Source of the DNA: Phaeobacter gallaeciensis DSM 26640 | GTDB taxonomy: Bacteria; Pseudomonadota; Alphaproteobacteria; Rhodobacterales; Rhodobacteraceae | Reading direction: 5' to 3' | Length of the DNA: 64,000 nt | Assembly (NCBI RefSeq): GCF_000511385.1 | Contig: NC_023137.1 | Location: 2,115,001 to 2,179,000, forward strand | In this document: positions 52,513-62,120 of the stretch, piece after piece | Numbering within the stretch: position 1 is the first letter of the stretch | Layout: each line of letters opens with the position of its first letter | Translations under genes and position numbers: made by a program | The notes under the pieces: model-generated | Database searches by the model: none | What the model saw: only the letters and a program-made list of their open reading frames with translations | What the model was told of the DNA's origin: nothing

Positions 52513-55191
52513 TTAAACCGGGTTTTCCTGACGAAGAGGTAACGAAACCTGAAAGGCACCACCGACCTCCCCCGAAAGATAGGCCACATCGCCGCCAAGA
52601 CGCTGCATGATCTCACGGCAGATCGCCAAACCGAGGCCCGCGCCGCCTGCCCGTTCCGGGCTAACCCTCGAAAATTTCTCAAAAATAGTGGTCCGAAACT
52701 CTGGCGGGATCCCGCTACCATTGTCGATGAAATCTATAAACAACCGATGATCGCTTTGACGGGCGGTGATGCGTAATTCCGGATCCGCTGCCGTACAGTA
52801 TTTGTCGGCGTTTGCGATCAGATTAATGAACACCTGCGCCAACCGGTCTAGGTCGGAGGAGAGCCGCATATCATCCGTCGCTGCGCTGCGCTCCACCCGC
52901 AACCGCGCCGATCCATCGGCCAGCGCAGTGGCCACCGCATGATCCAACACATCCCCCAAACGTCCTGCACTGATGTTGAGGCTCACCTGACCATTTTCCA
53001 GCACGCTGAGGTCCAGCAAATCGTTCAGCAGACGGGTCAGCCGCTGCGCCTCATCGTGGATAATGCCCGCATAGCGGCTGTGATCCTGTGACGCGAGGTT
53101 TTCGGTATCACGCAAGATTTCGGAAAACGCTCGGATGGAGGTCATCGGCGTGCGCAATTCATGGCTCACCTGGCTGAGGAACGCATCCTTCTGTTGCGAC
53201 AACTGCGTCAGTTTTTCATTTGTTTCCTGAAGCTTGCGCGCCGTTCTTGACAGTTCTTCGGACTGTGTTTCAAGCCGATTGGAATACTCAAGGATCTGCG
53301 CCGTTTCATCCGCCACCGCCAATAGATCCTGCACGGAAACCGATGACCCGCCGACAATCTGCCCGACCATCGCATGGGCCGCCGCCGCCCCGATAGAGGC
53401 GCTGAGTTCGCGTTCCAGACGCTCCAGAAACGCTGGGGTCGGCTCGGGCAGCGGGCCACGACCGCCCTGACGCGCCAATTCGCTCTGAAAGAACGTCTGT
53501 GCCTCACCCGCCCCCAGGATGCGCTGAGACATGACCATCAGATCCTCGCTCTGCGCCACAGATCCGGTCCAGCCGCGCGGACCCGAAGAATGGTCGAATA
53601 CATGCACAAATTGCGCGCCCTGAAGGCGCTCCATCGGACTGGGGAAGGTCAGCAGAGATCCAATCAGGAACGCCGCGGTGTTCAATGCCATCGACCACAG
53701 GACCGCATGGACCGTAGGATCCAGTCCTTCAATCCCGAAAAGCGCATGAGGGCGCAGCCACGACAGGCCCATCAGCCCATCCGTCAGTACACGCGCAGGC
53801 AGCAGTCCGCCGCCCAGTTCTGGCAACAGCATCGTGTAAAGCCAGATTGCAAACCCAACGGACAAGCCCGCAAGTGCGCCGCTTCGGGTCGCGCCACGCC
53901 AGAACAGCCCGCCCACAAGACTTGGCAGCATCTGTGAAATACCGGTAAACGAAATCAAACCAATAGCAGCCAGCGCAGCTCCGCCGCCAGACAGCGTGTA
54001 GTAGAAATACCCCAGTGCCATGATGCCCGCGATAGACAGCCGCCGTGACAGCAGCACGACGTGTCGCACATCGCCAGAGACGGAGGCACCCACCTCCTGC
54101 CAGCGCAGCCAGATCGGCATGACGATATGGTTGGACACCATGGTGGACAGCGCCATCGCCGCAACAATCGCCATGGATGTTGCAGAGGAAAATCCTCCCA
54201 GAAAAGACAGCATCGCCAGCCCCTGCTGGCCCTCGGCCAGAGGTAGGGTCAGGACAAACAGATCCGGGTTCGACCCGACCGGCAACAGCTCCAGCCCAAT
54301 GGCGGCAATCGGCACCACAAAGATCGAGATCAGCAGCAGATAGAGTGGAAAAGCCCAGGCCGCGATGCGCAGATGGCGTTCGTCCTCATTCTCGACCACC
54401 ATAACCTGAAACATACGCGGCAGGCAGACAAAGGCCGCTGCCGACAGGAAGGTGATCGTCGCCCAGCGTCCGCCATCGACCTGCCATTGACCTATCGCAG
54501 AGGCATCAATCCGCGCCATGGTCTCGCCCACGCCGCCTGCAATCCCCCAGACAACGAAGATACCAACCGCCAGCAGCGACACCAGCTTCACCACGGCTTC
54601 AAGCGCCACCGCCGTCACCACGCCGTGGTGCCGCTCATTTGCGTTGAGATTGCGCGTGCCGAAGAGAATGGCAAAAGCCGCAAGCCCCGCTGCAACCCAG
54701 AACACCGTCTGCGTCTCATTGATACTGCGCAGGGGGTCAGCCTTGGCAAAGATCGAGAAAGACAGGGTAATCGACTGCAATTGCAGCGAGATATATGGCG
54801 TCGTGCCAATCACAGCGAGGATCGTGACCCCGATCGCCAGAAGGTTGGATTTCCCATATCGCGCCGACAAAAGATCCGCGATGGAGGTGATCCGCTGGCT
54901 GCGACCGATACGGACCAGCTTGCGCAGCCCCCACCACCAGCCGACCATGACCAGCGTCGGGCCAAGATAGATGGTGATATATTCCAACCCCGAACGCGCC
55001 GCGTAACCCACCGCCCCGTAAAAGGTCCAGGCTGTGCAATAGATCGACAGCGACAGCGTATAGATCAACGGTGACCGCATCCAGCGAGCAGCGCGCCCAT
55101 GACTGGCGTGACGGTCCGCGGCGAAAGCCACGATGAACAACAGCGCAACATAGCTCAGACAAACCAGCGCCAAAACATTGAGCGACGCCAT
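52513..55191 (-). CDS. SLC5 symporter-sensor histidine kinase fusion (CbrA/CrbS-like)
   Basis: 892 aa. Residues 1-480 are a sodium:solute symporter domain with about 12-13 helices (IYCTAWTFYGAVGYAARSGLEYITIYLGPTLV; LSFLGGFSSATSMAIVAAMALSTMVSNHI). A PAS-like/coiled linker (DLLAVADETAQILEYSNRLETQSEEL) leads to the H-box SQVSHELRTPMTSIRAFSEIL and an HATPase domain (NLIANADKY, DNGSGIP, GLGLAIC). The start at 55191 overlaps the stop of the upstream membrane-protein gene. In CrbS such kinases sense acetate flux and control acs. The ligand here is unproven. Confidence 0.92.
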   Translation of the reverse strand: MASLNVLALVCLSYVALLFIVAFAADRHASHGRAARWMRSPLIYTLSLSIYCTAWTFYGAVGYAARSGLEYITIYLGPTLVMVGWWWGLRKLVRIGRSQRITSIADLLSARYGKSNLLAIGVTILAVIGTTPYISLQLQSITLSFSIFAKADPLRSINETQTVFWVAAGLAAFAILFGTRNLNANERHHGVVTAVALEAVVKLVSLLAVGIFVVWGIAGGVGETMARIDASAIGQWQVDGGRWATITFLSAAAFVCLPRMFQVMVVENEDERHLRIAAWAFPLYLLLISIFVVPIAAIGLELLPVGSNPDLFVLTLPLAEGQQGLAMLSFLGGFSSATSMAIVAAMALSTMVSNHIVMPIWLRWQEVGASVSGDVRHVVLLSRRLSIAGIMALGYFYYTLSGGGAALAAIGLISFTGISQMLPSLVGGLFWRGATRSGALAGLSVGFAIWLYTMLLPELGGGLLPARVLTDGLMGLSWLRPHALFGIEGLDPTVHAVLWSMALNTAAFLIGSLLTFPSPMERLQGAQFVHVFDHSSGPRGWTGSVAQSEDLMVMSQRILGAGEAQTFFQSELARQGGRGPLPEPTPAFLERLERELSASIGAAAAHAMVGQIVGGSSVSVQDLLAVADETAQILEYSNRLETQSEELSRTARKLQETNEKLTQLSQQKDAFLSQVSHELRTPMTSIRAFSEILRDTENLASQDHSRYAGIIHDEAQRLTRLLNDLLDLSVLENGQVSLNISAGRLGDVLDHAVATALADGSARLRVERSAATDDMRLSSDLDRLAQVFINLIANADKYCTAADPELRITARQSDHRLFIDFIDNGSGIPPEFRTTIFEKFSRVSPERAGGAGLGLAICREIMQRLGGDVAYLSGEVGGAFQVSLPLRQENPV

Positions 55192-55526
55192 CAGTCCGCG
55201 TCCCCGCCTCGGCGCGGCTCGCCACCTTCGGTCCAGTGCTCCGCCCAGCGCCTGACCGCCAGCGCGAAGCCAAAGCTCGCCAGAATCAGCCCCGCCCAGA
55301 CCACGAGGATATAGATCATCGCCTGTGACAGCGGCATGCCTGACATGCTGTCCGGTGCAGGATAGGGGTCTGGGTCGGGCCACATCAGTGGCACAAGCAG
55401 CAACAGTGCGCCCAAGACAGGCAACAGGCGCGCTACATCCATCAAACGGCGGCGGCGATAGGTCCGGCGTTCAACAAACGGCGCGCCGGTTTCGCCCTCG
55501 CTCTCCGCGCCGTCGCCACGGATCAT
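55191..55526 (-). CDS. Small membrane protein coupled to the symporter-kinase
   Basis: 111 aa. Two predicted helices, about residues 33-50 (LLPVLGALLLLVPLMW) and 67-90 (MIYILVVWAGLILASFGFALAV). The N-terminus is basic (RRTYRRRRLMD) and the C-terminus Arg/Gly-rich. Its start overlaps the receiver gene stop and its stop overlaps the kinase start, so all three are translated together. The position recalls the small DUF485/DUF4212 subunits that precede ActP-type acetate permeases. Function is inference. Confidence 0.8.
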   Translation of the reverse strand: MIRGDGAESEGETGAPFVERRTYRRRRLMDVARLLPVLGALLLLVPLMWPDPDPYPAPDSMSGMPLSQAMIYILVVWAGLILASFGFALAVRRWAEHWTEGGEPRRGGDAD

Positions 55527-55966
55527 CCCTGGCGGGCCTGTTCAGTCAGATCAGCAGCCGCACCGCCAGCCTCAGACATACCTGCGCGGTTCTGCGCCGC
55601 CTGCGCATGAAGGTCACGGACTGCGGTCAGAACCTCGTTGTTGGAAAACGGTTTGGTCATGAACCGGGTTACCCCGGCCTGCTCTGCCATTTCGCGGTCG
55701 CGCAGCTGTCCCCTTGCGGTCAACATCAAAACCGGCAAATCCGGCAGCTGCCCGCTGTCGCGCAATTCACGAATGATCTCCAGCCCGCTTTTGCCGGGCA
55801 ACATCAGATCCAGGATCACCAGATCCGGCTTCGCCGTGCAGATCACCTCAACCGCATCGCTGCCATCGGCGTGGCTGTCGACCCGCCAGCCGTCGCGGGT
55901 CAGCAGAAATCGGATCGCCTCGGTGATATTCGGCTCGTCTTCGACCAGAACAACATGCCTGCCCAT
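55523..55966 (-). CDS. Receiver-domain-only response regulator
   Basis: 147 aa. A CheY-like receiver: acidic pocket VLVEDEPN, phospho-acceptor Asp in LVILDLMLPG (about residue 53), Thr in MLTARG, Lys in MTKPFS. After residue 125 there is only a Gln/Ala/Gly-rich tail, without a DNA-binding domain, unlike CrbR (LuxR-type). It is the first gene of the three-gene operon. Output must be protein-protein, perhaps to the neighbouring regulator at 56066-57379. Confidence 0.92.
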   Translation of the reverse strand: MGRHVVLVEDEPNITEAIRFLLTRDGWRVDSHADGSDAVEVICTAKPDLVILDLMLPGKSGLEIIRELRDSGQLPDLPVLMLTARGQLRDREMAEQAGVTRFMTKPFSNNEVLTAVRDLHAQAAQNRAGMSEAGGAAADLTEQARQG

Positions 55967-56065
55967 TGTGTGGATATTCCTCCCCTACGCCCGATCCTTC
56001 GCGAGGTCATTCCCTCAAGGCGTCTCCGTCCCTGCCGCAACAGTAGCGTTGCGGTTGCGCTGCTG

Positions 56066-57379
56066 TCAAAACTCTTCCTTCAGGATCGACGGTTCACGCC
56101 GCGCCACACAGTCGCGGCGCGAACAGATCCGGCAGCTGGCCCCAACCGGCTGTGCCGTTTCAACCACGTCGCCCTTTGGCAGGATCAGCATCACCGCATG
56201 ATAGAGAGGGTCGCTGTCAAACCCCGGCCTCTGGTGAGGCCAGGACACCGCCAGACAATCAAATCCGACGGCACTCCGCCCCTGCTGCACCACATCCCGG
56301 CGCACTGGCTCCTGTGGACGCGACAAAGCCGTATATAGCGGCCAGAGCGGGCATGATGCGCCAAAGCGTGGCAGAGCGAACCCCGTCACGGGCTTGCGAA
56401 ACAGGATGGAGCCAGAGGCGTCACAGATCACCAGCCCCGCCTCCTGCCCCAGAACCGCAGGCGGCAGCGCCCCAAGACGACGCAGCACAACGGGCAGATC
56501 GCATTGAAACGCGCGCGCCAACGCGTCCGGCGCGACCCCCTCGCGGGCGAGCTGTTCGCTCAACGGCTCCAACGGAATCACCTCGGCATCGGCGCAATAT
56601 TGTTGCAGGGTGGAGCGCGCAATCAGCCCCCCGGCCTCGCTCACCAGATCATCGGCCCCAGCAACCAGCGCATCAATCATTGCCGGGCGTGCAGAGGCCT
56701 CAGCGACTTCAAGCTCAGGGAAATGATGTTCATGGGCCGCAAAGAACTGCTCCACCTCCTCCTGCGGGACGCCGCGACGCTCGGCTGAGGTATTGCTCTC
56801 GTCCAGAAAATTCACCAGCGCACGGCTGCTCTCTGCCAGACGGAAGGAATCCTCATTGAGGTTCTTGTGGAACCGATCACGCCATTCCGCTTCCAGTTCG
56901 CCGGTTTCCGCCAGAATCGACGCAGTGGAACGGATCGCAGCAGCTGTCGACAGCACCTCATGAAGCGAGGCCGCCAGTAACGGATCGTGGGTCAGCCGGT
57001 CCGACAGGGTTTGTACCGTGCGCTCCAGACTGGCAATCCGCTGCTGGCTCTGCGCCAGAACCTCGGCCCAGCCCGGGAACCTGCCTGCAAATTCATCCAC
57101 CCGGTCCAGTTCAGCAACAGGTCTGCGAAGTTCCGCAGCAGCCTCACGCAGGGTCGACAGCAGCGCCACCTCCGCCCCTTCGGTCAACATGGACGGTTCA
57201 ACCGCCAGCACACGTGCCAGATCAACCAGCAGCTTGCCGCCGATTCTGCGCCGGTTGTGTTCAATCAGGTTCAGATAGGAGGCCGAGATATCGACCTGCC
57301 GCGCCAGTTCGGCCTGACGCAGCCCCAGCATCAACCGCCGCTCGCGGATACGACTCCCTGTCAGCGTGTCACGCCCCAT
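56066..57379 (-). CDS. XRE-family ScfR/RamB-type short-chain acyl regulator
   Basis: 437 aa from the ATG at 57379. Residues 8-62 form a Cro/C1-type HTH (RIRERRLMLGLRQAELARQV, SASYLNLIEHNRRRIG), followed by a long helical region and a C-terminal domain with a Cys motif CRICSRRDC characteristic of the DUF2083/ScfR family. Family members (RamB, PrpC-cluster regulators) control acetate, glyoxylate or propionate genes in response to short-chain acyl-CoAs. It is divergent from the ABC operon at 57612 and next to the symporter-kinase operon. Confidence 0.88.
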   Translation of the reverse strand: MGRDTLTGSRIRERRLMLGLRQAELARQVDISASYLNLIEHNRRRIGGKLLVDLARVLAVEPSMLTEGAEVALLSTLREAAAELRRPVAELDRVDEFAGRFPGWAEVLAQSQQRIASLERTVQTLSDRLTHDPLLAASLHEVLSTAAAIRSTASILAETGELEAEWRDRFHKNLNEDSFRLAESSRALVNFLDESNTSAERRGVPQEEVEQFFAAHEHHFPELEVAEASARPAMIDALVAGADDLVSEAGGLIARSTLQQYCADAEVIPLEPLSEQLAREGVAPDALARAFQCDLPVVLRRLGALPPAVLGQEAGLVICDASGSILFRKPVTGFALPRFGASCPLWPLYTALSRPQEPVRRDVVQQGRSAVGFDCLAVSWPHQRPGFDSDPLYHAVMLILPKGDVVETAQPVGASCRICSRRDCVARREPSILKEEF

Positions 57380-57611
57380 GGCGGCATTCCCTTTCAAAAG
57401 CATGACGGATCAAGGGCTTTCTGCACCGCAACATAAGTTTCTTTACAGAAAACCCTTAACACCTGTTCATTTGTTTACAGAATAAACCAGCATTTCAAGG
57501 GTTTTATTGCGTGATTTTACAAGCCACGCCCATACTGGTTTTGCACGAAAACGTGCAGACGTCAGCGGAAGTGAGGAGCTGTTGCCGTCGTTACACATAA
57601 GGGAGGAATAC
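57380..57611. promoter_or_regulatory. Divergent promoter region between ScfR-type gene and ABC operon
   Basis: TTTACAGAA occurs at 57442-57450 and again at 57474-57482, 32 bp apart (three helical turns). Both are followed by A-rich sequence and AACC. These are candidate binding sites for the ScfR-type regulator; the same TTTACAG core occurs three times upstream of acs. Confidence 0.5.
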
Positions 57612-58958
57612 ATGTCCAAGACTGACGTATCGCGTCGCGGAGTCCTGAAGACCGGTGCCATCGCGGGTGCCGGCGTGGCGCTTCCGACGATCTTTACCGC
57701 ATCGTCTGCAGCCGCGTTTACAAATGAGCCAACTGGCAGCACCGTGACGCTGGGCTTCAACGTACCCCAGACTGGCCCCTACGCAGATGAGGGCGCAGAC
57801 GAACTGCGGGCTTATCAGCTGGCCGTTGAACATCTGAATGGCGGCGGCGACGGCGGCATGATGAACACCTTCTCGTCCAAAGCCCTGCAGGGCAACGGGA
57901 TCATGGGCAAGGAAGTCAAATTCGTAACCGGCGACACCCAGACAAAATCCGACGCGGCCCGTGCCTCGGCCAAGTCGATGATCGAAAAAGACGGCGCCGT
58001 GATGATCACCGGCGGCTCTTCTTCCGGTGTGGCGATTGCTGTACAGGGTCTCTGCCAGGAAGCTGGCGTGATCTTCATGGCGGGCCTTACCCATTCCAAC
58101 GACACCACTGGCAAAGATAAAAAAGCCAACGGTTTCCGCCACTTCTTCAATGGCTACATGTCTGGTGCTGCACTGGCACCGGTGCTGAAGAACCTCTATG
58201 GCACCGACCGTAACGCCTATCACCTGACGGCGGACTACACTTGGGGTTGGACACAGGAAGAATCCATCGCCGCCGCCACTGAGGCGCTGGGCTGGAACAC
58301 CGTAAACAAGGTTCGCACGCCGCTGGCCGCCACCGACTTCTCGTCCTATATCGCGCCTGTTCTGAACTCCGGTGCCGACGTGCTGGTGCTGAACCACTAC
58401 GGTGGCAACATGGTGAACTCGCTGACCAACGCAGTGCAGTTTGGCCTGCGTGAGAAGGTCGTTAACGGCAAGAACTTCGAAATCGTTGTTCCGCTGTACT
58501 CCCGCCTGATGGCCAAGGGTGCGGGCGCCAACGTGAAGGGCATCCACGGCTCCACCAACTGGCATTGGTCGCTGCAGGACGAAGGCTCACAAGCCTTCGT
58601 TCGCTCCTTCGGCTCCAAATATGGCTTCCCGCCGAGCCAGGCGGCACACACCGTTTATTGTCAGACCCTGCTGTATGCAGATGCAGTCGAACGCGCAGGC
58701 TCCTTCAACCCCTGCGCTGTTGTTGAGGCCCTCGAAGGGTTTGAATTCGACGGTCTGGGCAACGGCAAGACGCTGTACCGTGCCGAAGATCACCAGTGCT
58801 TCAAAGACGTGCTGGTCGTGCGCGGCAAGGAAAACCCGACCTCGGAGTTCGACCTGCTTGAAGTTGTCGAAGTGACCCCGGCGGAACAGGTGACCTACGC
58901 GCCGGATCATCCGATGTTCGCAGGCGGTGCCCTTGGCACCTGCAACAGCGGCGCCTAA
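57612..58958 (+). CDS. ABC transporter substrate-binding protein, Liv/amide type, Tat-exported
   Basis: 448 aa from the ATG at 57612 after GGGAGGAA. The Tat motif SRRGVLK is at residues 7-13 and cleavage is near SSAAAF. Type-I periplasmic binding fold (LGFNVPQTGPYADEGADELRAYQLAVEHLNGG, VMITGGSSSGVAIAVQGLCQEAGV). It is the first gene of a five-gene operon SBP, LivH, LivM, LivG, LivF. Ligand could be a branched-chain amino acid, amide, urea, or organic acid; the adjacent ScfR-type regulator makes a short-chain acyl compound worth considering. Confidence 0.9.
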   Translation: MSKTDVSRRGVLKTGAIAGAGVALPTIFTASSAAAFTNEPTGSTVTLGFNVPQTGPYADEGADELRAYQLAVEHLNGGGDGGMMNTFSSKALQGNGIMGKEVKFVTGDTQTKSDAARASAKSMIEKDGAVMITGGSSSGVAIAVQGLCQEAGVIFMAGLTHSNDTTGKDKKANGFRHFFNGYMSGAALAPVLKNLYGTDRNAYHLTADYTWGWTQEESIAAATEALGWNTVNKVRTPLAATDFSSYIAPVLNSGADVLVLNHYGGNMVNSLTNAVQFGLREKVVNGKNFEIVVPLYSRLMAKGAGANVKGIHGSTNWHWSLQDEGSQAFVRSFGSKYGFPPSQAAHTVYCQTLLYADAVERAGSFNPCAVVEALEGFEFDGLGNGKTLYRAEDHQCFKDVLVVRGKENPTSEFDLLEVVEVTPAEQVTYAPDHPMFAGGALGTCNSGA

Positions 58959-58968
58959 TCACAGACTT

Positions 58969-58997
58969 AGGGCGGGCGCAAATCATGTGCCCGCCCT
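58969..58997 (+). terminator. Stem-loop after the binding-protein gene
   Basis: AGGGCGGGC at 58969-58977 pairs perfectly with GCCCGCCCT at 58989-58997. There is no T-run. It lies between SBP and LivH genes like the stem-loop at 4555-4589, so it probably protects the abundant SBP message. Confidence 0.65.
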
Positions 58998-59110
58998 GCT
59001 AATCTCCCGGCGCCAACCTGCCTGACAATTCACGACGACAGGACCAGCGCCGATGGCGCTGAACAGCCGACTTATGCCAATTCCAGACGGACCAACCGAA
59101 GGTGGGGACA

Positions 59111-60133
59111 ATGGACGCAATCCTATTGCAAATCTTAAACGGGCTCGACAAGGGCTCTGCCTATGCGCTGATCGCGCTGGGTCTGACACTCATCTTTGGC
59201 ACGCTGGGCGTGGTGAACTTTGCCCATGGGGCGCTGTTCATGATCGGCGCCTTCTGTGCGGTCACCGTGCAACGGGTCCTGAGCCTCAGCTTTGAAACCG
59301 TAGATGAAACCCAGAAGGATTTTCTGGGCAATCCCCTCAAAGTCAAAACTCCCTATGTCGAAAGTTGGTTCGGCCCCGAGGTGGGCGGCGCCATCATAGA
59401 CTGGGCGGTGCCACTGGCGATCCTTTTTGCCATCCCGATCATGATCGCGGTTGGCTATGTCATGGAACGCGGGCTGATCAAACATTTCTACAAACGCCCC
59501 CACGCGGACCAGATCCTGGTGACCTTTGGCCTCGCCATCGTATTGCAGGAGGTGGTGAAATACTTCTACGGCGCCAACCCGATCCAGACCCCTGCCCCGG
59601 ATGCCCTGAACGGTGTCGTCAACCTAGGCTCCGTTATCGGGATGGACATCGTCTATCCGGTCTGGCGTGTGGTCTATTTCTTCTTCGCAGTAGTCATCAT
59701 CGGCGGCATCTTCTCATTCCTGCAATTCACCACATTCGGCATGGTGGTGCGCGCAGGCATGGCGGACCGTGAGACTGTGGGCCTTCTGGGCATCAACATC
59801 GACCGCCGCTTCACCATCATGTTTGGTATCGCCGCCGCCGTCGCCGGTCTGGCTGGTGTGATGTACACCCCGATCAACTCACCCAACTATCACATGGGCA
59901 TGGATTTTCTGGTGCTGAGCTTTGTGGTTGTTGTTGTTGGCGGCATGGGGTCCCTACCCGGCGCCGTGCTAGCTGGCTTTCTTCTCGGCGTGCTCGAAAG
60001 CTTCGCGTCGATGAATGAAATCAAATCCCTGATCCCCGGCATCGACCAGATCATCATCTATGTGGTCGCAATCATCATTCTGCTCACCCGCCCGCGGGGC
60101 CTGATGGGCCGCAAAGGTGTGATGGAGGACTAA
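59111..60133 (+). CDS. ABC transporter permease, LivH type
   Basis: 340 aa from the ATG at 59111 after GGTGGGG. LivH-type permease with the start [35 protein letters not shown]. An extra-long loop (residues 60-100, [16 protein letters not shown]) between the first helices exceeds the E. coli LivH length (308 aa). The permease forms a heterodimer with the LivM-type protein. Overlap and 4-bp spacing to the next gene show one operon. Confidence 0.92.
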   Translation: MDAILLQILNGLDKGSAYALIALGLTLIFGTLGVVNFAHGALFMIGAFCAVTVQRVLSLSFETVDETQKDFLGNPLKVKTPYVESWFGPEVGGAIIDWAVPLAILFAIPIMIAVGYVMERGLIKHFYKRPHADQILVTFGLAIVLQEVVKYFYGANPIQTPAPDALNGVVNLGSVIGMDIVYPVWRVVYFFFAVVIIGGIFSFLQFTTFGMVVRAGMADRETVGLLGINIDRRFTIMFGIAAAVAGLAGVMYTPINSPNYHMGMDFLVLSFVVVVVGGMGSLPGAVLAGFLLGVLESFASMNEIKSLIPGIDQIIIYVVAIIILLTRPRGLMGRKGVMED

Positions 60134-60137
60134 GCAC

Positions 60138-61340
60138 ATGTTCGCACTCAACAAAAAAGATAGGACGCTGCTGCTGGTCGTTGCCATCCTGACCCTGTTC
60201 GCACCGTTCATCCTGAACCCCTTCCCAACGGGCAGCGCGCTGGCGCAGTTCAACGCGGGCTACCCCGACCTAATGCAACGGTTTGTGATCTTCGGCATCT
60301 TTGCCATCGGCTTCAACATCCTCTTTGGCCTCACCGGTTACCTGTCCTTTGGCCATGCGGCCTTCCTCGGTGTAGGGTCCTATTCAGCTGTCTGGATGTT
60401 CAAACTGCTGAGCATGAACGTCGTACCGGCGATTGTTTTGTCGGTGATCGTCGCGGGCCTGTTCGCTTTGGTCATTGGCTATGTCAGCCTGCGCCGCTCC
60501 GGCATCTACTTTTCAATCCTGACGCTGGCCTTTGCACAGATGTCCTTCAACCTCGCCTATTCGGTGCTGACCCCGATCACCAATGGCGAAACGGGTCTGC
60601 AGCTGACACTGGATGATCCTCGTGTTCTGGGTGCCTCTGCCACCGCCGATGGCTCCATCCCGGTAACCAACCTCTTTGGTATGGAGATGCGCTCAACCTT
60701 TGAGATGGCCGTCGGCCCTTGGGCATTCCAGTTCAACGCGGGCTACTATCTCTGCGCGCTGATCCTGCTGGCCGCCTTTTACCTCTCGATCCGCATCTTC
60801 CGCTCGCCCTTTGGCCTGATGCTGAAGGCCGTGAAGTCGAACCAGCAGCGGATGAACTACACGGGTCTGAACACCCGTCCCTACACGCTGGCGGCCTTTG
60901 TTATCTCCGGCATGTATGCCGGTCTGGCTGGCGGCTTGATGGCCTCCATGGACCCGCTGGCTGGTGCTGAGCGGATGCAGTGGACCGCCTCCGGCGAAGT
61001 TGTCCTGATGACCATCCTCGGCGGTGCCGGCACGCTGATCGGCCCGGTTCTGGGCGCAGGTTTCATCAAATACTTCGAGAACATCTTCTCCAAGATCAAC
61101 GACAATGTGCTGCACAGCTGGTTCAGCTTCATGCCCGACGGGATCGAGGACGCGATGGTCTTCATCGTGCACCCCTTCATCGGCAAGGGCTGGCATCTGA
61201 CCCTCGGCATCCTGTTCATGCTGGTGGTGATCTTCCTGCCCGGCGGCCTGGTCGAAGGCGGACAGAAGCTGCGTGGCTGGATCCAGGGGCGCAAAGCCAA
61301 AAAAGACGGCCCCTCGGGCAAAACTGAACCTGCGGAATAA
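60138..61340 (+). CDS. ABC transporter permease, LivM type
   Basis: 400 aa, LivM family with about ten helices ([64 protein letters not shown]). The C-terminus has a Lys/Pro-rich tail. It begins 4 bp after the LivH-type stop. Pairs with the LivH-type protein and receives ligand from the SBP at 57612-58958. Confidence 0.92.
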   Translation: MFALNKKDRTLLLVVAILTLFAPFILNPFPTGSALAQFNAGYPDLMQRFVIFGIFAIGFNILFGLTGYLSFGHAAFLGVGSYSAVWMFKLLSMNVVPAIVLSVIVAGLFALVIGYVSLRRSGIYFSILTLAFAQMSFNLAYSVLTPITNGETGLQLTLDDPRVLGASATADGSIPVTNLFGMEMRSTFEMAVGPWAFQFNAGYYLCALILLAAFYLSIRIFRSPFGLMLKAVKSNQQRMNYTGLNTRPYTLAAFVISGMYAGLAGGLMASMDPLAGAERMQWTASGEVVLMTILGGAGTLIGPVLGAGFIKYFENIFSKINDNVLHSWFSFMPDGIEDAMVFIVHPFIGKGWHLTLGILFMLVVIFLPGGLVEGGQKLRGWIQGRKAKKDGPSGKTEPAE

Positions 61341-61352
61341 GGAGCAAGACCA

Positions 61353-62108
61353 ATGGGTATCCTTGAAGTTAAAAACGTAGGCAAGCGGTTCGGTGGCCTT
61401 CAGGCCCTGTCCGAGGTGAACCTCAGCGTGCGCGAAAACACGGTCCACGCCATCATCGGCCCCAATGGGGCGGGCAAGTCCACGCTGCTGAACTGTCTGG
61501 TGGGCAAGCTGATCCCGGACACCGGATCGGTGATGTTCGATGGCAAATCCGTCCTCGGCCGCGCGCCCTATGAGATCAACCAGATGGGCATTTCCCGTGT
61601 GTTCCAGACGCCTGAGATCTTTGGCGATCTGTCGGTGCTGGAAAACATGATGATCCCCTGCTTTGCCAAGCGCGACGGCGCCTTTGAAATGAATGCAATC
61701 AGCGCCGTCTCCGGCCAACGTGACATTCTGGAGAAGGCAGAGCACATGCTGGAGGAGATGAACATGGCCGACAAACGGCACATGAACGCCGCCTCCATGT
61801 CACGTGGGGACAAAAGGCGGCTTGAGATTGGCATGTGCCTTAGCCAGGAACCGCGCCTTCTGCTGCTTGATGAGCCCACGGCGGGCATGGCGCGCGCCGA
61901 TACCAACAACACCATCGATCTGCTGAAACAGATCAAATCCGAGCGCGATATTACCATCGCGATCATCGAACACGACATGCACGTGGTGTTCTCTCTGGCG
62001 GATCGGATCACTGTTCTGGCGCAGGGCACCCCGCTGGTGGAAGACGATCCGCAGAACATCAAAGGCAACCCGAAGGTGCGCGAAGCCTACCTCGGCGAGT
62101 CGGCGTAA
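61353..62108 (+). CDS. ABC transporter ATP-binding protein, LivG type
   Basis: 251 aa. Walker A GPNGAGKST at about residues 32-40, Walker B LLLLDEPTAGM, switch His in IIEHDMHVV. The signature motif is unusual: MSRGDKRRLEI rather than the common LxxGQ/LSGG form, although the Gly and the LEI that follow are retained. The C-terminus ends VREAYLGES as in Liv/Urt ATPases. It heterodimerises with the LivF-type protein. AAGGAG precedes the start. Confidence 0.92.
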   Translation: MGILEVKNVGKRFGGLQALSEVNLSVRENTVHAIIGPNGAGKSTLLNCLVGKLIPDTGSVMFDGKSVLGRAPYEINQMGISRVFQTPEIFGDLSVLENMMIPCFAKRDGAFEMNAISAVSGQRDILEKAEHMLEEMNMADKRHMNAASMSRGDKRRLEIGMCLSQEPRLLLLDEPTAGMARADTNNTIDLLKQIKSERDITIAIIEHDMHVVFSLADRITVLAQGTPLVEDDPQNIKGNPKVREAYLGESA

Positions 62109-62120
62109 GGAGATCACAAG

